A DNA stretch of 64,000 nucleotides. Origin: Streptomyces sp. CB00455. Its GTDB lineage: Bacteria > Actinomycetota > Actinomycetes > Streptomycetales > Streptomycetaceae. Location of the stretch: contig NZ_LIVQ01000001.1 in assembly GCF_001905445.1 (NCBI RefSeq), forward strand, positions 372,001 through 436,000, read 5' to 3'. Positions 1 through 9,483 of the stretch are shown here, piece by piece; within the stretch, counting starts at the first letter, position 1; the number at the start of each line of letters is the position of its first letter. Position numbers and translations under genes: made by a program. The notes below the pieces were generated by a model. It ran no database searches and was not told where the DNA came from. It saw nothing but the letters and a program-made list of their open reading frames with translations.

Positions 1-23
1 ATGCTGCTTCGCTGAGTCATCAT
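1..23 (-). CDS. Start of a roadblock/LC7-type conservon gene (partial)
   Basis: Only the first codons are in the window, reading Met-Met-Thr-Gln-Arg-Ser-Ser on the minus strand. A purine-rich AAAGGGG lies about 8 bases upstream. The gene directly follows the stop of the sensor-like ATPase. In Streptomyces conservons this ATPase is normally followed by a roadblock/LC7 protein, a DUF742 protein and a small GTPase, so the identity is inferred from gene order. The start could be either of two adjacent ATG codons. Confidence 0.5.
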
Positions 24-26
24 CGT

Positions 27-1559
27 TTACGCCCCTTTGGTCGCTGAACCCGACGCGTCCTGGGCGTCCTGGGCGTCTTGGCCGGGTGCGCCGGACAGTC
101 CGCTGTGGAACGCCTCCAGCCACATGCCGGGGCCGGGGTCCTGGGCCGAGTACGGCTGTACGGCCGGCCGGGCGTCGGAGGTGGTGGCACGGTCCTTGCG
201 GCGGCGCTGCGGCAGCCCGTTCGCGCTGCGATCGGCGGCCGGCCCGCCGGTGACGGGCACCGGCCTGGGGGCGGGGGCCGCGACCGGCCGGGGCACGGGC
301 ACGCCGGCCCCCGAGCGGTCGCCGGGCTGCTCGCGCGGCGCCGGGGCCACGGCCCTGGGCCCCGAGGAGGAGCCGATGCCGTGGGCGAGGCCCGTCGCGG
401 CGGACGCCATGGTGATCAGGTGCTGCGGCACGATGACGACCGCGCGGACACCGCCGTACGCGGAGGAGCGCAGGGAGACCTGGAACCCGTAGGCCTGCGC
501 CAGCCGGCCGACGACCGCGAGACCGAGCCTCGGGGTCTCGCCCAGGTCGTTGAGGTCGATGCCGGACTGCGCCTGCGCCAGCATCCGCTCGGCCCGTCTG
601 CGGGCCTCTTCGCTCATGCTCAGCCCGCCGTCCTCGATCTCCACGGCGATGCCCGACTGCACCTCGACGGCCGTGAGGTGGACCCGTGTGTGCGGCGGCG
701 AGTACCGGGTGGCGTTGTCCAGCAGTTCCGCGAGGGTGTGGATCAGCGGTTCCACGATCGGGCCGACGACGGCGACCTCGGACACCGAGTGGAGCTCCAC
801 CCGCTGGTAGTCGATGATCCTCGACATGGCGCCGCGCAGCACGCTGTACAGGGTGACGGCGCGACTCCACTGCCGGCCGGGCCGCGCGCCGCCGAGGACC
901 GAGATGGAGTCGGCGAGCCGGCCGATCAGGGCGGTGCCGTGGTCCAGGCGCAGGAGGTCGCCGAAGACGTCGGGGTTGTGGCCGTGCCGGTCCTCCATCT
1001 CGCGCATCTCGTGCGCCTGCTGGTGGACGATCGCCTGCACGCGGCGGGCGATGTTGACGAAGGCCCGCTGGGCCGAGTCGCGCAGGCTCTCCTCGTTGTC
1101 GACCGCGTCGATGACGTGGGCCAGCACGGCCTGGAGGGCGCCCCTGAAGCGCGGGGTCAGCGCACCGTCGTCGCCCCAGCGGGTGCCCTGTCCGCCGCGC
1201 CCGCCCAGTGAGGTGAGGACGTCTTCGGGCAGCTCACCCCTGCGCAGCCGCTCGATGGCCTCGGTGAGCACCACCTGGGACAGGCGCACCGCCTCGGTCT
1301 CCTGCCGGGCCAGGGTGTGCTTGAGCGCCGCCAGCTCGGCGAGCCGGGCGGTGAGGGCGCGGCCGCGCCGCACCGCTTCGACGAAGAGCACGGCGGTGCA
1401 GGCGGCCCCGACGGCGATCCAGGCGGTGCGGAACGGTTCCGAGGAGGACGCGAGCGCCCCGGCCACGCAGGCGGCGGCGACGGCCGCGGCGGCGGCCGGC
1501 ATCCGGCTCGTCCCCACCCCCGGGCGAGCGGCTTCGGGTGGAATATCTTTTTGCTCCAT
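27..1559 (-). CDS. Conservon-type sensor-like histidine-kinase ATPase (CvnA-like)
   Basis: A 510-residue membrane protein. Two hydrophobic segments near residues 20-60 are followed by a coiled region and a C-terminal HATPase domain. Visible ATPase boxes are ELLDNATRYSPP (N box), EIEDGGLSM (G1) and GLAVVGRLA (G2). The Pro/Ala/Arg-rich tail after about residue 390 is low complexity. There is no clear phospho-acceptor His domain, as is usual for conservon kinases, which act with roadblock and GTPase partners in a membrane signalling complex. The ATG at 1559 (MEQKD) was preferred to the upstream in-frame start because the extra 22 residues look non-coding. The roadblock partner gene starts 4 bases past the stop. 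Confidence 0.85.
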   Translation of the reverse strand: MEQKDIPPEAARPGVGTSRMPAAAAAVAAACVAGALASSSEPFRTAWIAVGAACTAVLFVEAVRRGRALTARLAELAALKHTLARQETEAVRLSQVVLTEAIERLRRGELPEDVLTSLGGRGGQGTRWGDDGALTPRFRGALQAVLAHVIDAVDNEESLRDSAQRAFVNIARRVQAIVHQQAHEMREMEDRHGHNPDVFGDLLRLDHGTALIGRLADSISVLGGARPGRQWSRAVTLYSVLRGAMSRIIDYQRVELHSVSEVAVVGPIVEPLIHTLAELLDNATRYSPPHTRVHLTAVEVQSGIAVEIEDGGLSMSEEARRRAERMLAQAQSGIDLNDLGETPRLGLAVVGRLAQAYGFQVSLRSSAYGGVRAVVIVPQHLITMASAATGLAHGIGSSSGPRAVAPAPREQPGDRSGAGVPVPRPVAAPAPRPVPVTGGPAADRSANGLPQRRRKDRATTSDARPAVQPYSAQDPGPGMWLEAFHSGLSGAPGQDAQDAQDASGSATKGA

Positions 1560-2006
1560 CGGCGTCCTCGAACCATCGAAAGAAGAGATCTTCTGACCGG
1601 TGGGCGGGAGCTTAACTACGGCCAACTGCCCGCACGCGGGCTTTCGTCGGAGTTCATCGGACCGGAGGACCTGTTACGCGCCATTGCCAACGCGGAATTC
1701 CGGAGCCGGCGGGGATCCGCGCACGGTGGGCCGCGGAGTAGTGGGAGGTGGACCGCGTGCCGGACCGTATGCGACAGGGAAATTCGAACTTTTATTCCGT
1801 CTAATTCCAGCCGCAATTGATGTGTTCGGAAGTGGTGTACCGGCCGCAAGTGCGCTATAAGCGCGCCGGCGGGCGCCCCGCAGGATGCCCGTGAGGATGC
1901 CGGGTCGCAGGTCAGCGTGGCGGGGGTCAGTGTGGCGGGGGCGACCCAGTGGCGGCCGGGGCGCGGCGCAGCGGCGGCGGACGGGCTCCCCAAGGCTTCG
2001 CGGGCC
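1560..2006. other. Intergenic region upstream of the conservon
   Basis: This 447-base stretch lies between the end of the exporter gene and the start of the conservon ATPase, both on the minus strand. It is more AT-rich than its surroundings around 1680-1860, which fits a promoter for the conservon. No coding frame with convincing codon usage was found. The GC-rich hairpin-prone sequence near 1861-1880 could end the upstream operon, but it is not a clean terminator. Confidence 0.4.
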
Positions 2007-3239
2007 TCAGGTCTTGACGCCCTGCGCGGGTCGGTGGGCGGCCGGTCCCGCCCGGAAGCCATCGCGTCCGGCCCGGCGCGCGAGGGCTCCCACCGGCACC
2101 GCCGACAGGACGAACAGGCCGGCCAGGATCATCCAGCCGGCCTCGCTGAGACCGGTGACCAGCGAGGTGACCAGGGCGGGGCCCAGTGCCACGACGGCCG
2201 CCTCGGTGCTGGCGGTGACCCCTTGGTACTGCCCCTCGGCGTTGGTGGCCATCAGCCCGAGGGACAGCCCCCACCGGGAGGAGACGTAGTAGAGCTCCGC
2301 CACCACGTGCGCACCCATCCCCGCGATGATCACGCCGGTGGCGAGGAGGGGCGAGCGGGTCCAGGCGGCGGCCGCGAAGATCACGCAGCAGGCGGCGAGC
2401 GCCACGGCGGAGATCCGGCTCGCCCGGACGGCTTCGGGGATCCCCACCGCGCGTCGGCTGACCCGCACCTGGAAGACGGCGATCGACACCGAACTCACCA
2501 CCACGGCCAGGCCGGCCGTCCACAGGGGGGCGCGGGTGTCCTGCGCGATCCACAGCGGGAGCCCGGTGGCCAGCAGGGCCCAGCACAGGGACAGCAGGGC
2601 CGTGCTGCTCATGATGGCCACGTACGGCAGGTCCCGCAGCGCCTGGGTCCCGGAGCGCCGCCGCTCCCGCGGCACCGGCGGGACCGAGGGGACGATCATC
2701 GTCAGGGCGGCGGTGAGCAGGAGCGCGACCGCGTCGACCAGGACGGCCGCGACGAAGACCGCCGGCTCCTCGCTGGCGAGGACCAGCATGGCGCCGCCGG
2801 CACCGGCGGCGTAGGCGATGTGCTGGACCACGCGTCCCTGTGCCAGCACCCTGACCCGGTCCTCGGCCGGCATCAGCCCGTAGACCAGGGTGACGCGGAC
2901 GCCGACGCCGGAACTCTGCACCGAGGAGAAGAACGTGGTCACCAGGAGCAGGGACCAGAATCCGCCGACGAAGACGTAGGCGACCATCGCCAGACCGCGC
3001 AGGACGATGACCGTGCACAGCACCTCGCGCGGGCCCCGGCGTTCGGCCGCCACGCCGATGGGGACGGCGGCGAACAGGCCGAGGAGACCGCCGATGCCCA
3101 TCGCCAGACCCATGTTCCCGGCCGGGATGTGCCGGATCTGGGTGAGATAGATCGCCCAGATGCTGAACCACAGCCCGTCGCCGAACCCGTTCACCCCCTG
3201 GCCGGTCAGGAGCCGTCGCACGATGCGTCCCTTGTCCAC
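2007..3239 (-). CDS. MFS efflux transporter
   Basis: About 410 residues with roughly 12 hydrophobic helices, of the major facilitator superfamily, in the size range of drug/metabolite exporters. It is the last gene of the eight-gene minus-strand operon and starts about 77 bases after the methyltransferase stop. The position suggests export of, or self-resistance to, the operon product (inference). The GTG at 3239 (VDKGRIVRRLL) has AGAGGGA about 7 bases upstream. An alternative in-frame GTG at 3269 would add ten polar residues but has a poorly spaced ribosome-binding site. Substrate unknown. Confidence 0.88.
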   Translation of the reverse strand: MDKGRIVRRLLTGQGVNGFGDGLWFSIWAIYLTQIRHIPAGNMGLAMGIGGLLGLFAAVPIGVAAERRGPREVLCTVIVLRGLAMVAYVFVGGFWSLLLVTTFFSSVQSSGVGVRVTLVYGLMPAEDRVRVLAQGRVVQHIAYAAGAGGAMLVLASEEPAVFVAAVLVDAVALLLTAALTMIVPSVPPVPRERRRSGTQALRDLPYVAIMSSTALLSLCWALLATGLPLWIAQDTRAPLWTAGLAVVVSSVSIAVFQVRVSRRAVGIPEAVRASRISAVALAACCVIFAAAAWTRSPLLATGVIIAGMGAHVVAELYYVSSRWGLSLGLMATNAEGQYQGVTASTEAAVVALGPALVTSLVTGLSEAGWMILAGLFVLSAVPVGALARRAGRDGFRAGPAAHRPAQGVKT

Positions 3240-3315
3240 GCCATGTCCCTCTGTCGATGTCCGCGTCACGCCCTCGCGACTCCGGTGATCCGTTTCCCGT
3301 TCCGCGCCGGCGGAA

Positions 3316-4161
3316 TCAGCCCTGCGGCAGGGCCTTTGCCGCCGGACCGCCCGGGACGCGGCCCCACGCCTGAAACAGGATGGGGTGCACGACGACGGTG
3401 TCGGGCCGCGCCAGGTGGTCGCGCAGTTCCCCGGTCAGGCGGTCGAGTTCGGCGTGTCCGGTCAGCCCGCGCTCCACCAGGGCGTCGCGGCACAGTTCGG
3501 CCCGGTCCACCAGGAGCGTCTGGTAGGGGTGGTCGTGCTGGAAGACCCTGATGCCCGCGTCGACGCCGATGTCGGTGAGCCCGGCCCCGCGCAACAGGCG
3601 CGGCAGGCGCCGGCCCAGGTGGACATCCATGCCGCTGAGCCGCCACAGTTCGGCGATGAGGTCGACGAGCCCGGTCCAGGCGGGGTGGGGCGGGTCGCAC
3701 ACGCGGGAGACCCAGTCGACGTCCTGCACCGCGACGGTTCCGCCGGGACGGGCCAGGGCCACCATGGCGGACAGCACGTCGGTGGAGTGCGGCACGTTCA
3801 TGAGCACCAGCCGGGTGTGGACGAAGTCGAAGGCGCCCCTCTCCTCCGGGGCGGCGGCGGCGTCGCCCTCCACCAGCCGGACGTTGTCCAGTGCGCGCTC
3901 GGTGACGAGCCGGCGCGCGAGGTCGAGCATCTCGGGCTGCACGTCGAGCCCGACCACTTCGCCGCCGGGTCCCACCCGTTCCGAGAGCATGTCCAGGATG
4001 CCCAGCGGCCCGCAGCCGATGTCGACGGCGCGTCCGCCCGGGCCGGGTCCGCAGCGGTCCAGGAGCCGCTCGGCCTCCGGCCGGAACATCTCGCCCTGGA
4101 AGAGCATGCGGTCCAGCTCGCTGGTGGCGGCTCCCATCAGGTACTTGTCTGCCATGGTCAT
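3316..4161 (-). CDS. SAM-dependent class I methyltransferase
   Basis: 281 residues. Motif I is VDIGCGPLGILDML, and an acidic residue at the end of strand 2 follows in GLDVQPEMLDLARR. A later VAVQDVDW segment sits at the usual strand-4/5 position. Such enzymes transfer a methyl group from S-adenosylmethionine to small molecules, and as gene 7 of the operon it probably tailors the product (inference). The ATG at 4161 (MTMADKYLMG) has AAGGAG six bases upstream. The open frame continues upstream to 4266 but that part is Pro/Arg-rich and overlaps the aminotransferase stop, so it was excluded. Confidence 0.85.
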   Translation of the reverse strand: MTMADKYLMGAATSELDRMLFQGEMFRPEAERLLDRCGPGPGGRAVDIGCGPLGILDMLSERVGPGGEVVGLDVQPEMLDLARRLVTERALDNVRLVEGDAAAAPEERGAFDFVHTRLVLMNVPHSTDVLSAMVALARPGGTVAVQDVDWVSRVCDPPHPAWTGLVDLIAELWRLSGMDVHLGRRLPRLLRGAGLTDIGVDAGIRVFQHDHPYQTLLVDRAELCRDALVERGLTGHAELDRLTGELRDHLARPDTVVVHPILFQAWGRVPGGPAAKALPQG

Positions 4162-4262
4162 GCGGGGCTCCTTGGATGTCCGCGTGCTGCGGGACGTTCG
4201 GGGGCGGCCTGTCGGCGGGGAACGGTGCGGGGAGGGCGGCGGGCCCGGTGTCGGCCGGCAGC

Positions 4263-5720
4263 TCATCCGGCGGGGCGGGTGGCGGCCGCCGCCTGTTCCA
4301 GGACGGCGCCCGCGGCGCGGGCTTCCTCTGCCGTCACGGTCAGCGGCGGGGCGATGCGCAGGCAGTTGCCGTGCGGCCCGCCCATCCCGATCAGCAGCCC
4401 CAGGTCACGGCACGCGGAGACGAACGCGCGCGCCGTCCCGGGGGCCGGTTCGCCGCTGCCGGGTTCGACCAGGTCGACGGCCAGCATCAGACCGTGGCCC
4501 CGCGCGGAGGTGACGTGGGGTTCGCGGTCTTCGAGGGCGCGCAGCCCGGACAGCAGGAGCGCTCCGATCCGGTCGGCGTTGCGCAGGAGGTCGCGGTCGC
4601 GGATGACGTCGAGCGTGACGAGGGCGGCGGTGCAGGAGAGGGGGTTGCCCCCGAAGGTGGAGATGGACTTGCCGGTCAGGCTGTCCATCAGCGCGCGGTC
4701 GGCGACGAGGCCGCCCATGGGCAGGCCTCCCGCGATGCCCTTGGCGAAGGTGAGGGCGTCGGGGCGCAGTCCGTGGAGCTCGTATCCCCACCAGCCCCGT
4801 CCGGTCCGGCCCCAGGCGGTCTGCACCTCGTCGCTGATCAGAACGCCTCCGCCGTCGCGTACCAGTTCCTCATAGCGGCGCAGCAGGGCCGAGGGCGGCG
4901 TGTGGAACCCGCCGAGCCCCTGGACGGGTTCCACGATGAGGGCGGCGGCAGCACCTTCGCTCTCCAGGGCGGCGCGCACCGCCTCGACGGCGCTCTCGTC
5001 GTCGGCGGCGGTACGGGTCTGCCCGGGGCGGACGGCGCCGTTGTCGGCCGGCGTCACCCGCAGCGGCGAGTAGGGGCTGGGGCGCCAGCCGGGCAGGCCC
5101 GTGACCGCGGTGGTGGTAAGGGAGCGGCCGTGGTAGCCGTCGCGGAGGGCGACGACGTGGTTGTTCCCGGCCCGGCAGAGCGCCGCGAGCAACGCCGCGT
5201 CGTTGGCCTCGGTGCCGGAACTGACGAGGAAGACGGCGGGATCGGAGAGTCCGGACAGCTCTGCCAGCCGTTCCGCGAGCCGGACCTGCGCCTCGATGAG
5301 GTAGAGGGTGGAGGTGTGGGTCAGCCCGGTGGCGAGCTGCCGCTGGAGGGCTTCGCGGAATTCGGGCAGGTCGTAGCCGAGCGAATTGGTGAGGATGCCC
5401 GCGAAGAAGTCGAGGTAGGTGTGGCCTTCGGTGTCGGTGACGTGGCGTCCGCTGCCGTGGGCGAGGGCCAGGGGGTGGTCGTAGTAGGGGGTGACCCAGC
5501 CCGGCATGACGCGGCGGTGACGCGCGGACAGCGTGTCCGGCCCCGGGCCGGCGGCGCTGTCGGCGCCGGCCCGGTCGCCGATGTGAGGGCCGGCGCCGCT
5601 GTCGCTGGGGGTGCCGGGCCCGCTGGCGCCGTCGGCCGTGGTGCTGTCGGCGCCGTCAGTGCGGTGTCGTACGGAGGGTCGCGGGGCGGGGGCGTCGCGG
5701 GTCGGTTTGCTCGAGATCAT
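4263..5720 (-). CDS. Class III PLP-dependent aminotransferase
   Basis: 485 residues of the fold-type-I class III family (4-aminobutyrate, acetylornithine, alanine-glyoxylate and beta-alanine aminotransferases). Visible features are VSSGTEAND (phosphate binding), ISDEVQTAWGRTG (D297 contacts the pyridine nitrogen) and TFAKGIAGGLPMGG (Schiff-base K327). The family-like region starts near LSARHRRVMPGW, so the first 60 or so residues are an unusual Gly/Ala/Asp-rich extension. That extension overlaps the 3' end of the preceding gene by 65 bases, and an internal start cannot be excluded. With PanD in the same operon, beta-alanine or a derived omega-amino acid is a plausible substrate (inference). 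Confidence 0.9.
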   Translation of the reverse strand: MISSKPTRDAPAPRPSVRHRTDGADSTTADGASGPGTPSDSGAGPHIGDRAGADSAAGPGPDTLSARHRRVMPGWVTPYYDHPLALAHGSGRHVTDTEGHTYLDFFAGILTNSLGYDLPEFREALQRQLATGLTHTSTLYLIEAQVRLAERLAELSGLSDPAVFLVSSGTEANDAALLAALCRAGNNHVVALRDGYHGRSLTTTAVTGLPGWRPSPYSPLRVTPADNGAVRPGQTRTAADDESAVEAVRAALESEGAAAALIVEPVQGLGGFHTPPSALLRRYEELVRDGGGVLISDEVQTAWGRTGRGWWGYELHGLRPDALTFAKGIAGGLPMGGLVADRALMDSLTGKSISTFGGNPLSCTAALVTLDVIRDRDLLRNADRIGALLLSGLRALEDREPHVTSARGHGLMLAVDLVEPGSGEPAPGTARAFVSACRDLGLLIGMGGPHGNCLRIAPPLTVTAEEARAAGAVLEQAAAATRPAG

Positions 5721-6819
5721 GGTGGTGGGTGCTTTCTGCGGGCGGGAGGGCGGGCAGGGTCCGCAGGCGGCCGCGCAGGCGCAGCAGCCGGTCGCGTACG
5801 GAGTCCAGGTCGCGGGGGCCGTAGGTGCGGGGGGCGTCGGGCCAGTGGGCCCGCAGGGCTGCCAGGGCCGCGGGCATCGCCCAGACGGTGCCGTCCACCC
5901 CGACGACCACGCCGTCGAGTTCGGCGCGGCGCAGGTTCCAGGCCACCGCCCGCTCGCGCGGGAGGCCGTCGGGCAGGCGCAGCCGCACCTCGCGGTGGCC
6001 GACCGTCACCGGATAGCCGCCGGGGAGTCCGTTCGGGCCCGGGAGGTGGCCGGCGTGGTCGGGGCCGGCGCCGGCCAGCGCCGCGACGACGGCGGCGCCC
6101 GCGGCGGCGCCGACCTCGTTGAGGTGGGGGCGCGGCCGGGAGCGTACCGGGCCGAGCAGGGACGGCAGGTCCGCGATCGGGCTCCCGTCGAGCCAGCCGC
6201 GGGCGTCGTCGGCCGGCTCGGCGGGGGCGTGCAGGTGGGCGTGGTGGGCGAGCAGGTGCAGGCGCTGCTGGTCGGACAGGGCCAGCCGGGCGGACAGTGC
6301 GGCGGCCAGAGTGGCGACGTTGCCCAGTCCGCACGTCACGGGCAGTCCGGCGGAGTGCAGGAGGGGGTTGACGGCGTCGGGGAAGCACGCGTTGACGACG
6401 GTGGCGGCGGGACTCCCCTCGGCGCAGGCGGCGGCCAGGGTCCGGGCCGCCCCGGCCTGCAGGGGCAGGGTGAGGCCGAAGCCGGCCCGGGCCAGCAGGT
6501 CCGTCCAGGCGGAGGGCGCGGCCCGTCCCTCGGCCGGCGACTGTTCGGAGCCGGCCACGACGAGGACATCGGGGCGCAGTGCGGCCAGCAGGCGCCGCGG
6601 TCGGTCGGGATCGCGCAGGTCCAGGAGGCCGGCGGTGCACACGGCGGGAGTCCCGGCCAGGAAGGCGTGGTCGCGCGCGAGGTCGGCCAGGTCCCGGGCG
6701 CGGTCCGCGTCCCGGCTCAGTACGTGCAGGCGCAGCGGGTGGGGATGGCGGGCCAGGGCGCGGACCAGGGCGGCCGAGAACGCCCCGGTGCCGGTGACGG
6801 CGACGAGCGGGGGGCTCAT
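5656..6819 (-). CDS. NAD(P)-binding Rossmann-fold dehydrogenase-like protein
   Basis: 387 residues. The N-terminus VAVTGTGAFSAALVRALA is a Gly-rich dinucleotide-binding loop. The segment VVNACFPDAVNPLL followed by CGLGNVATLAAAL is reminiscent of the Asn-Pro region of lactate/malate-type dehydrogenases, but the usual catalytic motifs are not evident, so family placement is uncertain. The ATG at 6819 overlaps the stop of the preceding acyltransferase (ATGA), which fixes the start. Its 3' end runs 65 bases into the aminotransferase gene. It may oxidise or reduce an intermediate of the operon pathway (inference). Confidence 0.7.
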   Translation of the reverse strand: MSPPLVAVTGTGAFSAALVRALARHPHPLRLHVLSRDADRARDLADLARDHAFLAGTPAVCTAGLLDLRDPDRPRRLLAALRPDVLVVAGSEQSPAEGRAAPSAWTDLLARAGFGLTLPLQAGAARTLAAACAEGSPAATVVNACFPDAVNPLLHSAGLPVTCGLGNVATLAAALSARLALSDQQRLHLLAHHAHLHAPAEPADDARGWLDGSPIADLPSLLGPVRSRPRPHLNEVGAAAGAAVVAALAGAGPDHAGHLPGPNGLPGGYPVTVGHREVRLRLPDGLPRERAVAWNLRRAELDGVVVGVDGTVWAMPAALAALRAHWPDAPRTYGPRDLDSVRDRLLRLRGRLRTLPALPPAESTHHHDLEQTDPRRPRPATLRTTPH

Positions 6820-8057
6820 GTCCGTGTCCCGGGCGGTGTGGCCAGGGGGGCGAGGAAGGCGTCGAGGTCGACGAGGCGGGGCTCGGGCAGTCCCGGGCAG
6901 CGGGCGCTGATGTCCGACCGGGGCGGCCTGGTGGAGTCGGTGAAGTAGGTGGGGACCAACAGGGGCCCGTGGGGCCCGTGGGGGCCGGGTTCGATGCCGA
7001 GGAGCGGGTTGGCGACGAGGAAGTCGCGGGTCGGGGGCGTGTCCCGGCGGACGTAGAGCCGGATGCGCTTGTCGGAGAAGTGGTTGGGGGGCAGGGTCAC
7101 GCGGGGGCCGAACTTGCGCTTCCACTGGAAGATGCCCTTGCTGAGGAAGGCTTCGGTGCCGAAGAAGTCGACGTGTTCGACCCGGTTCTCGGCGGCCCAC
7201 CGCAGGAGCAGGTGGTAGACGGCCTTGAACGCGCCCTCGTCGTAGTGCTTCTGGGCGCCGTCGCGGACGCCGAGCAGCCGGGTGGTCAGGGTGCGCCGGT
7301 CCCGGGACCAGTGGCACAGGACGCCCGCGACGCGCACTCCGCCGGACGTGACGAACATCAGGGTGCCCTGGCGGAGGATGGCGTGCCGGGCCACGGCCGG
7401 GTTCTCGCTACGGCTGCGGTCGCCGTGACGGCGGCGCATCGTCGGTGCGTGCATGGTCCGGTAGAAGAAGTCGAAGGCCTCGGGGGAGGCGTCCTCCTCC
7501 AGGACCCAGTCGTGCTCGCGCTGGTTGCGCCGGAACTCCCAGCGTTCGCGGCGCGATGTCCGGCGGTCGAGTTCTTCGGCGCAGGGCGGTACGTCCACCA
7601 CGAGGTGGACGCGGAACGGTGCCGTGAGGGCGGCCGCGGTCGGCAGCCGTTCCAGCTGCCGGGCCTGGGCGCCGACCACGACGATGTCCGCGTCGGGCCA
7701 GTGGCCGGCGGCGAGGTCCCGCAGACTGGTGCGGCCGCTCTCGCGGCGGAGGGGCCCGTCCGCCGTGCGGGACCGCTGGTGTTCGAGCAGCTGGAGGATG
7801 TTCGCCTCGCCCTGGGGCAGTCCCAGGTAGGCGATGGCGGGGCCCGATCCCGCCCGGGACACCGTCACGGGCACGGTCCGCGGGGCGCTGTCGTACAGGC
7901 CCCGCAGCGTGCGCCAGCCGGGTCCGGGGCTGTTGTTCCACGCGTACGCCAGGCGGGCGCGGGCGGCGGCGGGCCCGGGGGCCGCCCCGCCGGCCGCGCG
8001 GGGCGGGGGCGGGGTGGCGGCACGGGGTGACTTCGTCGGAGCGGGTGCAGCGGACAC
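6816..8057 (-). CDS. FemAB/GNAT-like acyltransferase
   Basis: 413 residues, GTG start with GGGAG upstream. The pattern RRERWEFRRNQREHDWVLEEDASPE followed by FFYRTMHAPTMRRRHGD resembles the GNAT-fold FemAB/MprF-like group. In that group N-acyltransferases move acyl or aminoacyl groups, sometimes from aminoacyl-tRNA. The C-terminal half (GVRVAGVLCHW, AFKAVYHLLLRWAAENRVEHVDFFG, KGIFQWKRKFG) matches the substrate-binding and acyl-carrier half of such proteins. The first 30 residues are Pro/Ala-rich. In this operon it is the only candidate for amide-bond formation, since there is no NRPS module or ATP-grasp ligase (inference). Confidence 0.75.
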   Translation of the reverse strand: MSAAPAPTKSPRAATPPPPRAAGGAAPGPAAARARLAYAWNNSPGPGWRTLRGLYDSAPRTVPVTVSRAGSGPAIAYLGLPQGEANILQLLEHQRSRTADGPLRRESGRTSLRDLAAGHWPDADIVVVGAQARQLERLPTAAALTAPFRVHLVVDVPPCAEELDRRTSRRERWEFRRNQREHDWVLEEDASPEAFDFFYRTMHAPTMRRRHGDRSRSENPAVARHAILRQGTLMFVTSGGVRVAGVLCHWSRDRRTLTTRLLGVRDGAQKHYDEGAFKAVYHLLLRWAAENRVEHVDFFGTEAFLSKGIFQWKRKFGPRVTLPPNHFSDKRIRLYVRRDTPPTRDFLVANPLLGIEPGPHGPHGPLLVPTYFTDSTRPPRSDISARCPGLPEPRLVDLDAFLAPLATPPGTRT

Positions 8058-8103
8058 AGGGGACTCCCGGGCATGGAGGGGCGGTGCCGGCGTCGGCGCG
8101 GAC

Positions 8104-9483
8104 TCAGGCCGCGGCGGCGCGGACCACCTGGCGCAGGTCGTCCAGGGACGCGATGTGGCGCAGGTGGCGCGGGTCGGCGGCGCGGAAGTCCTCGGCGCCG
8201 TAGGAGCCCGAGCCGTGGACGAGGATCTCCTCGGTGGCGATCAGGCCGCGGTCGATGCCGTTCAGGACTCCGGTGAGGGCCATCACCAGGGACCATTCGC
8301 GCAGGTCCCGGGGGTCGGCGGGCAGGTGGACGCCGTGCGGTGCCAGCATGTGGCGGATGCGCGGGTAGCGCTGCAGGCACTCCATGAGGGAGACGACCAC
8401 TCCCCCGCCCCCCTGCCGGGCGATGATCTCGTTCATCCGCGGGGAGGTGGCCGGGGTGTGCGTGTAGAAGGTGGCGTCCAGTTGCTCGCCGGGGTCGTGG
8501 GCGACCTGCGGGAAGTGCGGGTCCTGGTCCTGGTGGAACAGTCCGTCGCGGGACACCCAGCTGGGGCGGTGGTCAAAACGGCCGTGGTACAGGCTGGCGA
8601 CCATGTCCGGCGTGCCCAGGTGCTGCACCAGGAAGTACTGGCCTCCGACGCCCGGCCATTGCCTGCCGGTGTGCCACTGCTGGCCGTGGAAGTGTCCCAG
8701 CAGGCCGAAGGCGCTGGAGACGGAATGGGCGTGGGTGCGTGCCCCGGCGGGCAGGAAGTCGCGTTCGAACAGGGCGCGTACGGCATCGGCCACCATGTAG
8801 TTGCGCAGGTCCAGCGAGTGCCACAGGCGGATGCCCGTGTCCGCGAACAGCGCCTGGGCGTCCTGGTCGACCACCGCGCGGGCGAGTTGTTTGACGTCGC
8901 CCGGCTGCTCGGTGCGCAGGACCGCCAGCGGGTTCGCCGCGCGGGAGGCGTCGTCGACGGCCAGGCCGCCGTGCCAGAGCTTGGCGGTGGAGCCGGAGGG
9001 GACCACGCAGACGATGCGCAGCTGTTCGGGGGTGACCAGTGCGGACTCGTGGGCGCGCAGGACCGCGTCGCGCAGGGCCGTGGCCTTGTTGGCGCTGGAC
9101 GGCGTGACGATCATGACGGGTTCGCCCGTGCGCCGGATGTGCGCCACGGCCCGGGTGACGATGACGAGGGAGGCGAACGTCTTGGTGGTCCGGGTGCGCG
9201 GGTTGTGCATGAGGTTGAGGAGGCCGATCCGCCGGCCGCCGTCGTCGTCCAGGACGTGGGCGCTGATGCCGGAGGGGGCGAAGAAGCGTTCCAGGTCGGC
9301 GCCGGGCGCCGGGAGTTCCCAGGCGGGGGCGAAGCCGCCGATGTGTGCGCCGCCGGGGGCCGGGGCGTCCGCCGCCGCCGCGAGGACCGCGCGTAACTCC
9401 TCGTCGTAGTGGGTCAGGGCCTGGGGGCACTGGGTGCCGGTGGTCGCGGGGGTCTGCGCCGGGGGCAGGACGGTGGTGGTCAT
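8104..9483 (-). CDS. DUF6002-like protein with PLP fold-type-II hallmarks
   Basis: 459 residues. I believe this is the DUF6002 family, from memory of its pattern. [12 protein letters not shown] (K101) lies about 28 residues before [16 protein letters not shown]. In threonine/cysteine synthase-like fold-type-II enzymes the Schiff-base Lys sits in a similar context, followed by an S-S-G-N asparagine loop. Later blocks [12 protein letters not shown] and [17 protein letters not shown] also fit that fold. Such enzymes carry out beta- or gamma-elimination and replacement on amino acids, which is the inferred role. The start overlaps the panD stop (ATGA), so the two are translationally coupled. The C-terminus is at 8104, 46 bases before the acyltransferase. 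Confidence 0.7.
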   Translation of the reverse strand: MTTTVLPPAQTPATTGTQCPQALTHYDEELRAVLAAAADAPAPGGAHIGGFAPAWELPAPGADLERFFAPSGISAHVLDDDGGRRIGLLNLMHNPRTRTTKTFASLVIVTRAVAHIRRTGEPVMIVTPSSANKATALRDAVLRAHESALVTPEQLRIVCVVPSGSTAKLWHGGLAVDDASRAANPLAVLRTEQPGDVKQLARAVVDQDAQALFADTGIRLWHSLDLRNYMVADAVRALFERDFLPAGARTHAHSVSSAFGLLGHFHGQQWHTGRQWPGVGGQYFLVQHLGTPDMVASLYHGRFDHRPSWVSRDGLFHQDQDPHFPQVAHDPGEQLDATFYTHTPATSPRMNEIIARQGGGGVVVSLMECLQRYPRIRHMLAPHGVHLPADPRDLREWSLVMALTGVLNGIDRGLIATEEILVHGSGSYGAEDFRAADPRHLRHIASLDDLRQVVRAAAA

